Positions 25,705 to 34,900 of a DNA stretch of 64,000 nucleotides are shown here, piece after piece. This DNA is from Mucilaginibacter terrae (GTDB lineage: Bacteria > Bacteroidota > Bacteroidia > Sphingobacteriales > Sphingobacteriaceae): positions 434,001 through 498,000 of the forward strand of contig NZ_JAVLVU010000001.1 of assembly GCF_031951985.1 (NCBI RefSeq). The letters are read 5' to 3'. Position numbers and translations under genes: made by a program. Numbering within the stretch: position 1 is the stretch's first letter; each line of letters starts with the position of its first letter. The notes below the pieces were generated by a model, which worked only from the letters and a program-made list of their open reading frames with translations, had not been told where the DNA came from and ran no database searches.

Positions 25705-26712
25705 TTACAAACTATGAAGGTTTAAGCTCTTCACCGTTTCCGCAAAAATACGGTAAGAGTCGAGCCGCGCCTGGTGGTCAAATACATGCGAGGTGGCCAT
25801 AACCTCGTTGACCTGGCTTTGCTGCAAAAATGCGGATAACTCCGACCTTAGCTTTTCCGGGCTGCCTACAAAAGAATAAGCCAGCATGCGTTCGGTCGCA
25901 ACCCGCTCGTGGTATTTCCAAAGGCCGTCCATGCTGTCTACCGGCGGCTGAAGCGGTTTTCTTTTGTCACTTACAATGCCCAGGAAGAACTGCTGTAATG
26001 AGGTGAATAACCGGTCCGCTTCCTGATCACTCGCAGCGGCAATTACGTTTACGCAGGCCAATACATAAGGCTCTTTCAACCGGCCAGATGGTTTGAAATG
26101 TTCACGGTATAAGGCAATTGCGCTCATAAAGTGTGCCGGGGCAAAGTGGCTGGCAAAGGCATAAGGCAAACCCAGCTCAGCGGCTACAAAAGCGCTTTCG
26201 GGGCTGGAACCTAATATCCATAATGGGATGTCGAGCCCCTCACCTGGGATTGCCCGGACTTTACTGGTGCTGTTTTCGCTTGAAAAGAACTGCTGTAAAC
26301 GCCTGATGTCTCCGGGAAAGTCCTGTTCTACACGAAAATTCTCGCCGCGGATAGCAAAGGCGGTCAGCTGGTCCGTCCCCGGTGCCCTGCCCAGTCCCAG
26401 GTCAATGCGGCCGGGATAAAGCGATTCCAATGTTCCGAACTGTTCGGCTACGATCAGCGGAGCGTGGTTGGGCAGCATCACACCGCCGGAGCCTACCCGC
26501 AGGATACGCGTGCCGCCTGCGATATGTCCGATCAATACCGCCGTAGCAGAGCTGGCTACATTCGGCATGTTATGATGCTCAGCCAGCCAGAACCGTTCAT
26601 AACCAAGATGTTCCACATGACGGGCCAGGTCGAGGCTTTTCTTAAACGTATCTGCCGGCTGATCACCTTGTATCACAGTCGCCAGATCTAAAACTGAATA
26701 TTTTATGTTCAT
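25705..26712 (-). CDS. LLM-class flavin-dependent oxidoreductase (MsnO8-like)
   Basis: A 335-residue luciferase-like (beta/alpha)8-barrel flavin monooxygenase. Seen are SVLDLATVIQGD at the N-terminus, the RFWLAEHHNMPNVASSATAVLIG block, LRVGSGGVMLPNHAPLIVAEQFGTL and RIDLGLGRAPGTD, which is the flavin phosphate region of the group annotated as MsnO8-type oxidoreductases. The protein should use FMNH2 supplied by a separate reductase; the substrate is unknown. It is convergent with dnaE2 and stands alone, with no neighbours reading the same way for 900 bases. Confidence 0.9.
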   Translation of the reverse strand: MNIKYSVLDLATVIQGDQPADTFKKSLDLARHVEHLGYERFWLAEHHNMPNVASSATAVLIGHIAGGTRILRVGSGGVMLPNHAPLIVAEQFGTLESLYPGRIDLGLGRAPGTDQLTAFAIRGENFRVEQDFPGDIRRLQQFFSSENSTSKVRAIPGEGLDIPLWILGSSPESAFVAAELGLPYAFASHFAPAHFMSAIALYREHFKPSGRLKEPYVLACVNVIAAASDQEADRLFTSLQQFFLGIVSDKRKPLQPPVDSMDGLWKYHERVATERMLAYSFVGSPEKLRSELSAFLQQSQVNEVMATSHVFDHQARLDSYRIFAETVKSLNLHSL

Positions 26713-26813
26713 GAAATTCGAAAGCGTTAGCTTACAAAAATGAAGTTTTTGCGAGCTTTATAACACGCGATGTGCGGGTTTTACACTTAGAGGACGGAAC
26801 GATGACATGAACC

Positions 26814-27182
26814 TCAAAATTCAGCTTGATAAGTTGACCTTTTAAGTTTGCGGCTGTTAATGAATTGTTGCGTTTTAATGTTCTCCCACATGATCAGTTT
26901 ATCATCGAGCCGGTAAAATGCACGGATATCACCATCCTGCGAAATAACAAGCCCGAGGCTACCGGAGTTTTTCTAGCAATAGGCGATCATTGACCGGTGT
27001 CTTGTCCCGAATTGCGTGGGGTCTGTCGCGACAAGCGCCTTTGGCAATGCGGTGGCTGTCCGGGAAACGTAAATACAATTGGGCATGTTAAGTGAGGGTA
27101 TGAAAGAGATATAACAGTAGTTGCTTTGGAGTGATGGTGTAGAGCGTTTAAGACGCATTAAATATGTTTCAGTGAATGTCAA
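26814..27182 (-). pseudogene. Remnant resembling a DisA_N/DAC-fold domain protein
   Basis: Minus-strand frame with NCIYVSRTATALPKALVATD, then TQFGTRHRSMIAYC, an in-frame TAG at 26973, then KNSGSLGLVISQDGDIRAFY and KLIMWENIKTQ to a stop at 26814. The G-T-R-H-R motif followed by a LVISxxxGxIR strand is the signature of diadenylate-cyclase-like (DisA_N/DACN) domains, where GTRHR lies at the nucleotide site. The N-terminal part is missing or unrecognisable. So it is a broken member, probably of the sensor-type DAC relatives common in Bacteroidetes. Family assignment is moderate. Confidence 0.45.
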
Positions 27183-27338
27183 CCAGTAAGACGTAATATT
27201 TTTTCATTTTGAACCAGTTATTCAGCTTCTTGAATAGCGAATTCAAGTTACAATTCTTCACAAATACTTCACAGAGGATTCTTGACCAAATCGAAAAATA
27301 GTCTTAAATTAGCCTTTGTAAGTCAGAAATGTACTATT

Positions 27339-27411
27339 TGCCTCATAGTAAATTGGTTAGCCCAAAAGACTCATAATCTTTTGGTCCCTGGTTCGAGCCC
27401 AGGTGGGCGCA
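27339..27411 (+). tRNA. tRNA-like element with CAU anticodon, degenerate 5' half
   Basis: The 3' half is that of a normal tRNA: anticodon stem AAAGA/TCTTT around the loop CTCATAA (anticodon CAT at 27372-27374), T-arm CCTGG-TTCGAGC-CCAGG (27387-27403) and acceptor strand TGGGCGC plus A (27404-27411). The D-loop core ATTGGTTAG is also kept. The D-stem does not pair, however, and only the inner four pairs of the acceptor stem form with the matching 5' stretch TGCCTCA (27339-27345). It is either a decayed tRNA-Met/Ile2 or the 3' half of a tRNA gene left by integration of a mobile element. A strong terminator follows directly. Confidence 0.55.
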
Positions 27412-27414
27412 CGA

Positions 27415-27449
27415 AACGGCTTTTACACTATTGTAAAGGCCGTTTTTTT
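27415..27449 (+). terminator. Strong rho-independent terminator after the tRNA-like element
   Basis: 13-bp stem AACGGCTTTTACA (27415-27427) / TGTAAAGGCCGTT (27432-27444) with one G-U pair, CTAT loop, then seven T. Confidence 0.85.
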
Positions 27450-27648
27450 AATTTTAATTAATTTTTGAAACTGGGTTTAAAGGAATTGAAGGTGGTTTTG
27501 GGTTCTATCCCGTTCGGGCAGACCCAAATGGTTAAAAATCGGAATATGTATTTAAGTGTTTGATATTTTGATTTTTAGTAATCAATCCTTGGTTCGATAC
27601 TTTGGTAAAAAATATTTAAAGTCGATTGTAGCCAAGCAAGACTGGTAT

Positions 27649-27972
27649 TTATCCCGTTACTTTTAACGAATCGATAAGGCCGCCCTTCAGCCCTAAATGA
27701 AACTTAAGTACTATTGGGCTTCCGGGAAAGGTGCCTGATACTTCGGCTGTCAATACGCCATTTAATCCCGATTCTTCATATTGAAGCGGCTTAATAACAG
27801 ATCGGTATTTTTCATTTGCTTCTTCGATCCATTCCCGTATTTCTTCTTTGCCGGTGTGGGTTCTGCCTTCGTCATGAACAATGGCGCTTTCGGTGAAGCA
27901 GGTTACGTAAGTTTCGCTGTCGTAAGTATTTTGCGTTTCTACAAATTGCGCTACTAATTGTGGTAATTCCAT
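27649..27972 (-). CDS. SnoaL/NTF2-like small protein
   Basis: A 107-residue protein with the NTF2-like cone fold pattern: an N-terminal helix (LPQLVAQFVETQNTYDSETYVTCF), the ESAIVHDEGRTHTGKEEIREWIEE block typical of SnoaL-like polyketide-cyclase relatives, then beta strands ending LKGGLIDSLKVTG. D residues in IVHDEG and the H in RTHTG occupy the pocket positions used in the family. It is encoded 20 bases after the SDR oxidoreductase on the same strand, an association often seen for small-molecule detoxification pairs; reaction unknown. Confidence 0.8.
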   Translation of the reverse strand: MELPQLVAQFVETQNTYDSETYVTCFTESAIVHDEGRTHTGKEEIREWIEEANEKYRSVIKPLQYEESGLNGVLTAEVSGTFPGSPIVLKFHLGLKGGLIDSLKVTG

Positions 27973-27992
27973 AATCTTTGTTTAATTGGTTT

Positions 27993-28787
27993 TTAAATGG
28001 TTGGTACAGTTCCGCCGTCAATAACGTAATTTGTTCCTGTTAAGTAACTGGCTCTTGGTGATACTAAAAAGCCAACCAGTTCAGCTACTTCTTCAGGTTT
28101 GGCTGGCCTGCCATAAGGTATTCCGCCCAATGCATCCATTACGCTTTGCTGAGCTTCTTCTACGCTACTATTTGCATTTCTTGCGATCTCTCCCAAAAAG
28201 GCTATCGATGCTGATGTATTTATCCATCCAGGCGAAACAGCTAACACGCGGACACCTTTGGGTGTAACTTCATTCGATAAACTTTTACTGTAATTGATCA
28301 ATGCCGCTTTTGAAGCTGCATACGGCAAGGTAGAATCGTACAACGGCAATATGCCCTGTATGGATGCGATGTGGATGATAACCCCACTTTTCCGTTCAAT
28401 CATTTGGGGTAAAAAGCCCCTGTCAAGCCTAACAGGGGCCAGTAAATTAGCTTGTAGGGTTGATATCCAATCCTCATCATTCAATGCTGCAAAACCACCG
28501 GCGGGTGTTGATGAAGCACCAAGGTTGTTTACCAAAATATCAAGCCTTCCATAGGTTGACAGCACTTCACTGATCATTTTTTTGGCATCTTCCGCTTGGC
28601 TTAAATCGGCAGATATAAAATGCAGCTCAGGGTCTGGCTGATCAGGTTTGTTTCTTGCCGTGATGATCACCGTAGCGCCTGCCGCTTTTATGCGGTCGGC
28701 AATAGCTTTTCCGGCACCTTTTGTACCACCCGTTACCAGGGCTATCTTATTGGCTAATTCGTTACTGTAATTGATCTGATGTTCCAT
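27993..28787 (-). CDS. SDR-family NAD(P)-dependent oxidoreductase
   Basis: A 264-residue classical short-chain dehydrogenase. The cofactor motif is TGGTKGAGKAI (residues 19-29), followed by LVNNLGAS, the catalytic serine in IIHIASIQG and the Y-x-x-x-K pair in PYAASKAALINYS, and the C-terminal YLTGTNYVIDGG. All active-site residues are present. It lies divergent to an HxlR-type regulator, with 123 bases between the two starts, and a 10-bp palindrome sits just upstream of its start, so control by that regulator in response to electrophiles or quinones is likely (inference from HxlR family behaviour). Substrate unknown. Confidence 0.92.
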   Translation of the reverse strand: MEHQINYSNELANKIALVTGGTKGAGKAIADRIKAAGATVIITARNKPDQPDPELHFISADLSQAEDAKKMISEVLSTYGRLDILVNNLGASSTPAGGFAALNDEDWISTLQANLLAPVRLDRGFLPQMIERKSGVIIHIASIQGILPLYDSTLPYAASKAALINYSKSLSNEVTPKGVRVLAVSPGWINTSASIAFLGEIARNANSSVEEAQQSVMDALGGIPYGRPAKPEEVAELVGFLVSPRASYLTGTNYVIDGGTVPTI

Positions 28788-28797
28788 AAATATTTGT

Positions 28798-28807
28798 TTT
28801 GTACAAA
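28798..28807. promoter_or_regulatory. Palindrome upstream of the SDR gene, candidate HxlR operator
   Basis: TTTGTACAAA is a perfect 10-bp palindrome 10 bases before the SDR start codon, in the region shared with the divergent HxlR gene. Confidence 0.4.
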
Positions 28808-28874
28808 TCTCGGCAGTACTCAGATACTACACAATTACGGGCTTACGAATCAGATAGGGATAAATTTATCCGTA

Positions 28875-28905
28875 TTGCTCAGGTAGGGAGGCTAATGTAT
28901 ATTTG
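28875..28905 (+). promoter_or_regulatory. Candidate promoter of the HxlR regulator
   Basis: TTG (28875-28877), 20-bp spacer, TATATTTG (28898-28905), a perfect TAnnTTTG. The start codon follows after only 5 bases, so the message would be nearly leaderless. Confidence 0.5.
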
Positions 28906-28910
28906 TATAT

Positions 28911-29324
28911 ATGTACGTAAAAAAGATTATTCCCACACTAAACTGCGGCCTTGATCTGGTTGGTGAAGTCCTGTATGGCAAATGGAAGATCCGTATCCTT
29001 TGGTTTATTCACCAGGGCCATCTACGTCCAAGTGAATTGCAGAGGAAGATCCCGGACGTTACGAGGAGGGTGTTGAATGTTCAACTGAAAGAATTAGAAG
29101 ACCATGAAATGGTGACCAAGACGATATATCCGGTGATGCCTCCGAAAGTAGAATATGAATTGACTGACTTTGGAAAAACGCTTATTCCATTGATACGTTC
29201 TATCGGCCTTTGGGGCGACAAACATCAGGGGCAGTTGCGCAGGGTGATTTTGAAGCATAATACATTAGCATCAGATGATAAAGATGGGGTTTATGAACAA
29301 ACGGCGTCAATGCATGCGTCTTAG
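28911..29324 (+). CDS. HxlR-family transcriptional regulator
   Basis: A 137-residue winged-helix regulator. The N-terminus has the family's cysteine (TLNCGLDLVGEVLYGKWKIRIL), where other members read C-P-x-x-x-x-L-x-x-I-x-G-K-W; this Cys senses aldehydes, quinones or oxidants in the known cases. The recognition region (HLRPSELQRKIPDVTRRVLNVQLKEL) and the wing (PPKVEYELTDFGKTLIPL) are intact. It is divergent from the SDR-SnoaL pair, which it probably controls. Confidence 0.9.
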   Translation: MYVKKIIPTLNCGLDLVGEVLYGKWKIRILWFIHQGHLRPSELQRKIPDVTRRVLNVQLKELEDHEMVTKTIYPVMPPKVEYELTDFGKTLIPLIRSIGLWGDKHQGQLRRVILKHNTLASDDKDGVYEQTASMHAS

Positions 29325-29542
29325 GCAAGCATCTCTCGAAACAAATCCTGAGAACTTTACCGTATCGTTCACGATTTGCCAATGACCAAAAAGGTTTCGT
29401 AATTTGGAACATTATGTTGGGAGTGGAGCGATATTAAACTTGCTGACTTCCTCAAATCAGCCATAAAATGGTTCGAGAAACACCCATTTTCGAGCACAAA
29501 CGATAAAAGCCCCTTAGTTTAACTGAGAGACTTTTTTATACT

Positions 29543-29710
29543 TCATACCGCCCATGCAATTTTAAAATGCCGTTTATTGTTTTGTAATGTGTATAAGCTA
29601 TTGGTATAGCTATCAAGTGATACTGGTGGAGTTTCAGCAATCAGCCAAAACTCATATCCGTCTCCCTGCATAATAACCGTATATTTGCCCTCAATCCAAT
29701 TTGGTAATGA
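29543..29710 (-). pseudogene. Possible C-terminal remnant of an unknown gene
   Basis: Minus-strand frame of about 55 codons reading LPNWIEGKYTVIMQGDGYEF and then WLIAETPPVSLDSYTNSL to a stop at 29543. Composition is protein-like, but the frame opens at a stop codon inside the start region of the helicase gene and the only ATG is internal, so at most a 43-residue product could be made. No family recognised. The rest of 29325-29706 holds a weak hairpin near 29507-29540 and nothing else. Confidence 0.25.
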
Positions 29711-31008
29711 TCAAAGAATCCCTGCTCAATCTTAAAATAACTGCATTGAACGCCATGCAGGAAGCCGCTATAAGCGCCGCTAAAAAAGGCGACGTTATTG
29801 TGTTGTCGCCAACAGGATCGGGCAAAACGCTGGGGTTTTTACTGCCATTGCTTGAGAGCCTCAAAACAGGTGTAACCAATGTACAGGCTTTAATACTGGT
29901 GCCATCGCGCGAGCTGGCTTTACAAATTGAGCAGGTTTTTCGTGCTATGGGCACGGGTTTTAAGGTAAATTGCTGCTACGGAGGGCATGATGTTAAAACG
30001 GAGTTGAACAACTTGTCGCACCCGCCGGCGGTGCTTATAGGTACACCGGGGCGTATAGCCCACCACCTGCGTCGCGAGAGTTTTAGCACCCGGGAGGTGC
30101 ATACGCTTATACTCGATGAATTTGATAAGGCGCTTGAGTTTGGTTTTCAGGAAGATATGGCCTTTATTATTAAGCAGCTGCCTGCCATTAAAAAACGAAT
30201 GTTAACCTCGGCCACTAAAATGGACGATATTCCCGCGTTTACTGGCATAGTAAAACCTGTTATACTCGATTACCTTACCAATAAGGCATCGGCTCCTGAT
30301 ATTAAACATATGGCCGTAATTGCCGGGAGCGAAGATAAACTGGAAGCTGTTTTTGCCCTGCTGTGTAAAATAGCTAACGAACCCACGTTGGTATTTTGCA
30401 ATCATCGCGATGCCGTTGACCGCATTAGCGACCTGCTTTGGGACATGGGCTTGCCACACGGTATTTTTCATGGTGGTATGGAGCAAGACGACCGGGAGCG
30501 GGCATTGCTTAAGTTCAGGAATGGTAGCCACCGCTTGCTCATCACTACCGATTTAGCCTCTCGCGGTTTAGATATACCAGAGATAGCGCATATTGTACAT
30601 TACCAGTTACCGCATAACGAAGAGGCCTTTACGCACCGCAACGGTCGAACGGCACGTATGCACGCCACCGGAACATCTTATTTAATGCTTTTGCCCGATG
30701 AAAAGCCACCGTACCTGAAAGATATACCCGAAACTGTAGACCTTAGTGCAGAGATAAGTTTACCTGAGCTATCACCATGGGCTACCGTTTACATTGCCGC
30801 CGGTAAAAAGGATAAGATAAACAAGGTGGATATTGTAGGGTTACTATTACAAAAAGGCGGACTGGCCAAAGAGGAACTCGGGTTGATAGAAGTGCTCGAT
30901 AATTCATCGTATGCGGCTGTTAAACGTAGTAAAATAGAACGTACTGTTGAACTGGTGCGTGGTGAAAAAATAAAGAACAAGAAAATTAAGATAGAAATAT
31001 CACGATAA
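29707..31008 (+). CDS. DEAD-box RNA helicase
   Basis: A 433-residue ATP-dependent RNA helicase; the start at 29707 (ATG) is preferred to a TTG six bases earlier. Motifs in order: Q-motif LNAMQEAAI, motif I SPTGSGKT (residues 34-41), Ia PSRELALQ, Ib TPGR, motif II as DEFD rather than DEAD, motif III as TSATK, then IV LVFCNHRD, V TTDLASRGLDIP and VI HRNGRTARM. The short C-terminal extension has an RNA-binding-domain-like fold pattern (DKINKVDIVGLLLQKGGL), as in DbpA-type proteins of Bacteroidetes. It likely acts in ribosome assembly or RNA turnover. Followed after 10 bases by a DUF1456 gene in the same direction. Confidence 0.93.
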   Translation: MIKESLLNLKITALNAMQEAAISAAKKGDVIVLSPTGSGKTLGFLLPLLESLKTGVTNVQALILVPSRELALQIEQVFRAMGTGFKVNCCYGGHDVKTELNNLSHPPAVLIGTPGRIAHHLRRESFSTREVHTLILDEFDKALEFGFQEDMAFIIKQLPAIKKRMLTSATKMDDIPAFTGIVKPVILDYLTNKASAPDIKHMAVIAGSEDKLEAVFALLCKIANEPTLVFCNHRDAVDRISDLLWDMGLPHGIFHGGMEQDDRERALLKFRNGSHRLLITTDLASRGLDIPEIAHIVHYQLPHNEEAFTHRNGRTARMHATGTSYLMLLPDEKPPYLKDIPETVDLSAEISLPELSPWATVYIAAGKKDKINKVDIVGLLLQKGGLAKEELGLIEVLDNSSYAAVKRSKIERTVELVRGEKIKNKKIKIEISR

Positions 31009-31018
31009 AATATCTACC

Positions 31019-31258
31019 ATGAGCAATAACGATATCATGAAGAAACTGCGGGTAGCCATGAAGTTTACCGATGATGACATTATAAAGGTTTTAGACCTGG
31101 TTAATTTTCGCATTACCAAAACCGAGATCACAGCTATTTTTCGGGCTGATGACCATCCTAATTTTAAAGCCTGCGGCGATCAGATACTGCGTAACTTTTT
31201 AAATGGTTTAATTATTTACAAACGCGGCCCAAGGCCAAAAGCCGAACCTAAAATATAA
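31019..31258 (+). CDS. Single-domain DUF1456 protein
   Basis: A 79-residue protein starting MSNNDIMKKLRVAMKFTDDD and containing ITKTEITAIFRADDHPNF and LRNFLNGLIIYKRG, which match one repeat of DUF1456 (YehS-like) proteins. Family members usually have two such repeats in about 150 residues; here only one is present and the frame ends with a charged tail. It may be a natural short form or a truncated copy. It lies 10 bases after the helicase, so co-transcription is likely. Function unknown. Confidence 0.8.
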   Translation: MSNNDIMKKLRVAMKFTDDDIIKVLDLVNFRITKTEITAIFRADDHPNFKACGDQILRNFLNGLIIYKRGPRPKAEPKI

Positions 31259-31547
31259 AGCAGATTAGCTTGCGATTATGATATTGTAAAACGCTGTATA
31301 ACCAAGTGCCGAAATATTAAATCGCGTATCTACCTACAAATGTTTTACATTTTACTTACCCAAGGTGTTTTGCATAGAAATTTCAAGCAGGAAGTATGCT
31401 TGATTTGATGTAAAGCAATTAATGGGTACGCCTGCCCAATTCCGGCCATCTGCCAACAGGTAACCCAGGTATGTAATTCATATTACATACCATACAATAA
31501 TCTCGTTGCGTTTATCCTCAAATATTTTTGCTAAAGGGTAACCTTTT

Positions 31548-31650
31548 ATTGTCTTTTGAAGGCAGTACTCAAGAAGAAAAATTTCCGGTTCATAAAAATA
31601 ACCCATGCTTAATATTATTTTAGGCTAAGGTTAAATATTGTCTTTTGAAG
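31548..31650. repeat. 14-bp direct repeat upstream of susC
   Basis: ATTGTCTTTTGAAG occurs exactly at 31548-31561 and 31637-31650, 89 bases apart. Its role is unknown; duplicated regulator-binding site is possible. Confidence 0.5.
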
Positions 31651-31741
31651 CTGCAAATAGTGCTATTTAACATTTGGATACCCAATTAGTAACATTTGTG
31701 ATACTTATTCTAAGGCATATAAACATACTTTAGACCACAGT

Positions 31742-31813
31742 ATTAGCGCTCATCTTACAAAGAATTAGCGCCTGAGTAAACCCCAATTATAACCACTTAT
31801 TTAACCACTTAAT
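31742..31813 (+). promoter_or_regulatory. Paired direct repeats in the susC upstream region
   Basis: ATTAGCGC occurs at 31742-31749 and 31764-31771, 22 bases apart (about two helix turns). TAACCACTTATT (31790-31801) is followed directly by TAACCACTTAAT (31802-31813). Closely phased direct repeats are typical of binding sites for dimeric response regulators, so these are candidate sites for the hybrid two-component protein encoded downstream. Confidence 0.4.
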
Positions 31814-31927
31814 TTATGAGCGTAATTCCTCATTAGTATGTCGTATTGTATAGTCAATACATATCTATCTAATCAACTTATTATTCAAACCAATTAATTA
31901 AAAAATTATATACCTAACCAATTTCTT

Positions 31928-34900
31928 ATGCAGTATTATTTACTTGTAAAAAAAATGAAATTATACCTCCCGATCATCGGGTTAATTTCGCTTACAACTG
32001 CGGATGCATCAACTGCTGCTGCGGCAATACCTTTAACTTTAGAGAATCAGAAACTGGCAGTCCCAATTACGGGTGTGGTTACAGATGAAACAGGTAAGGT
32101 GCTTGTAGGGGTAACCGTAAAAGTTAAAGGCACAGGAGTAGGTCAAACTACTGATGAAAACGGTCGTTTTCGTATCAATGTACCATCGGCCAATAGTACT
32201 TTAGTTATAAGCTACGTAGGTTACGCCAGTCAGGAAGTAGCTCTTGGAGGCCGTACAGATATTAGTGTTCAATTAAAACAGGCTACATCAGGTTCATTAG
32301 GCGAGGTTGTAGTTGTGGGTTACGGGTCACAACGCAGGGCTACCGTAACAGGTGCTATATCATCGGTTAATGCCACAACCGTTACGGCATTACCTGTTGC
32401 TGGTATCGACCAGGCTTTGCAAGGCAGGGTTGCCGGTCTAAATGTTACCAACAATGGTTCGCCGGGTAGCGCTCCGTTGGTTACCATTCGAGGTATCAGT
32501 TCGGTAAGTTTTGCATCCGATCCGCTGTATGTAGTTGACGGATTTCCGTTAACCACAGGTTTGCAACAGTATGATGCTAAAGACATTGAACGCGTTGACG
32601 TTTTAAAGGATGCAAGTACCGCAGCTATTTACGGATCAAGGGCCACCAATGGTGTTATTATGGTAACTACCAAAAAAGGTGCGCGCACCGGAAAAGTTAG
32701 TGTTACGTTTGACTCTTACGCCGGCGTGCAAAGCCCTATAAAAAAATTAGATCTGTTAAATACCGACCAATACATTCAATACGCCAAAAATTTAGGCGTT
32801 TATGGAAGCATTGATCGTTTTAAACCAGCCAACTTTAATGCACCTATATATGCAGGTTCCAGCCAAACTTATGCACAAACCAATACCGACTGGCAAGATG
32901 AGTATTTTATTAAAAATGCTTTGTTAACAGGTAGTAACGTGGGCGTAAGCGGTGGTAATGATGTTTCAAGGTTTCACAGTTCTGCAGGTTACTTCAAACA
33001 AAATGGTATAGCACAGGCATTAAATTTCGAACGTTTAAATTACCGCATCAATTCAGATCATATCATCAGTAAGGTATTTACCTTTGGTCAAAACCTATAT
33101 ACTTCGGTAAGTCACCAACGGTATGATCCTACACTTAACGCCAACCGCACGGCCATCATTAACTTAATTAGGATGCAGCCCTATATACCGGTTTACGATC
33201 CTACCAAAGTAGGAGGCTTTCAAGGACCTATAAGCAGCTTTGACGGTTCTGACCCTGTAAATCCCATCGAAACAGCGTTGATTGGCAATAATCGTATCAA
33301 TTCATTCAACTTATTAGGTTCAGCTTTTTTAGATGTTAATATACTTTCATCGTTAAAGTTCAGGTCAACATTTGGTGTTAATTATTTAAATAACTCCACC
33401 TATAACTATACCCCAATATTTTTTGATGGTGGTACCGGTGTATCAACCAGTGCATCTGTAGGTTACCGCAGGCAATCAACTGTAGTTAAGTTGTTTACCC
33501 AGCAATTAAACTACGATAAAACCTTTGATAAACATCACCTTAGTGCAACCGCTGTTTTCGAAACACAGTCGTTAAACTATAATAACCAGGTTGAAACCGG
33601 TAACCAGTCCTCCAACTTAATTAAAACCTTAACCGGTGCTACCAATATTGGAGCCGATAACAGTGTAGAAACAAACTTTATAACCTCATATGTAGGTCGT
33701 GTAAACTACGATTATGCAGGTAAATACCTTTTCCAGGCATCTATACGCCGCGATGGGTTATCAATATGGGCTCCCGGAAAAAAATATGCCAATTTCCCTG
33801 CAGCGTCTATAGGTTGGAAAATAGATCAGGAAGATTTCTTAAAAGGCAGTACAACAGTATCTGAATTAAAGCTCAGAGCGAGCTACGGTGAGACAGGTAT
33901 TAACCCGAACTCGTTAGGTAACTATCCTTACCTTGCACCGGTTCAGGCAAATGCGGCGGTATATCCGTTTGGTAATGCTTTAACACCAAATTCATCATAT
34001 ATTGATGGTATAACCAATCCTAACCTGCAATGGGAAAAAACCAAACAGTTAAACGTGGGTGTTGATTTTGGTATCTTAAATAATAAATTCACTTTAACCG
34101 CAGAGTTTTTCAGACGCCAGACAGATAATTTAATGATCGTTGTGCCAACTCCAAGCAGTATAGGCTTTTTGGGAGCAGGGATTTTAGATAATGCGGGCGG
34201 TATGCGCAATACCGGTGTTGAGTTGCAGTTGGGTTACCACAAAAATACCGGCGATTTTAAATATGATATTACCGGTTTGGTAAGTGCCATCCGTAATAAA
34301 GTACTGTTCCTAAACACTGCAAGTGCATCTATCCCTTCTGGCAACGACCCTGACTTGGGTGGTGGTGATGCCTTTACAAATACAAGGGCGGGCGAAAGCG
34401 TGCAATATTTTTACGGTTGGGTAACTGATGGAATATTCCAGAATGCTGCGCAAATAGCTTCAAGCCCAACCCAAGCCAATGCGGCTCCCGGCGATATCAA
34501 ATTTAAAGATTTGAGCGGCCCTAACGGTGTTCCGGATGGTGTAATTGATAATTATGACCGTACCAGGCTGGGTAGTTTCTTGCCTAAATTTACGTATTCG
34601 CTTAACTATTCGGCCTCATATAAAAACTTTGATGCTTCAGTTTTCTTCCAGGGCGTAGAGGGCAATAAGATACTTAACACCCCGAGGATCATAATGGAGG
34701 GTATGTCGAGGTTGTTTAACGCGGGTACCACTGTTTTAAATGCGTGGACACCGAGCAATACCAACACTGATATGCCACGCGCCATTAACGGTGACCCTAA
34801 CCGTAACGGACGTATATCATCACGTTGGATCGAAAACGGTTCGTACCTGCGCCTGAAAAACGTAATATTAGGTTACACGCTGCCTACCAGTGCTTTAACA

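Larger units (their letters stand above)
31259..31927. other. Gene-free stretch upstream of susC, AT-rich, with short repeats
   Basis: No supported gene in 669 bases. It contains three sets of short direct repeats (listed separately) and an AT-rich leader of susC. A 40-codon minus-strand frame at 31484-31606 was seen but is not supported. The regulatory region of the sus locus should lie here. Confidence 0.6.

Noticed and set aside
29200..29412. 70-codon minus-strand frame after the HxlR gene
   Set aside because: Half of it is antisense to the HxlR coding region and the rest shows no protein-like pattern.
31484..31606. 40-codon minus-strand frame in the susC upstream region
   Set aside because: Short, no recognisable motif, overlaps the direct repeats; chance frame in AT-rich DNA is as likely.
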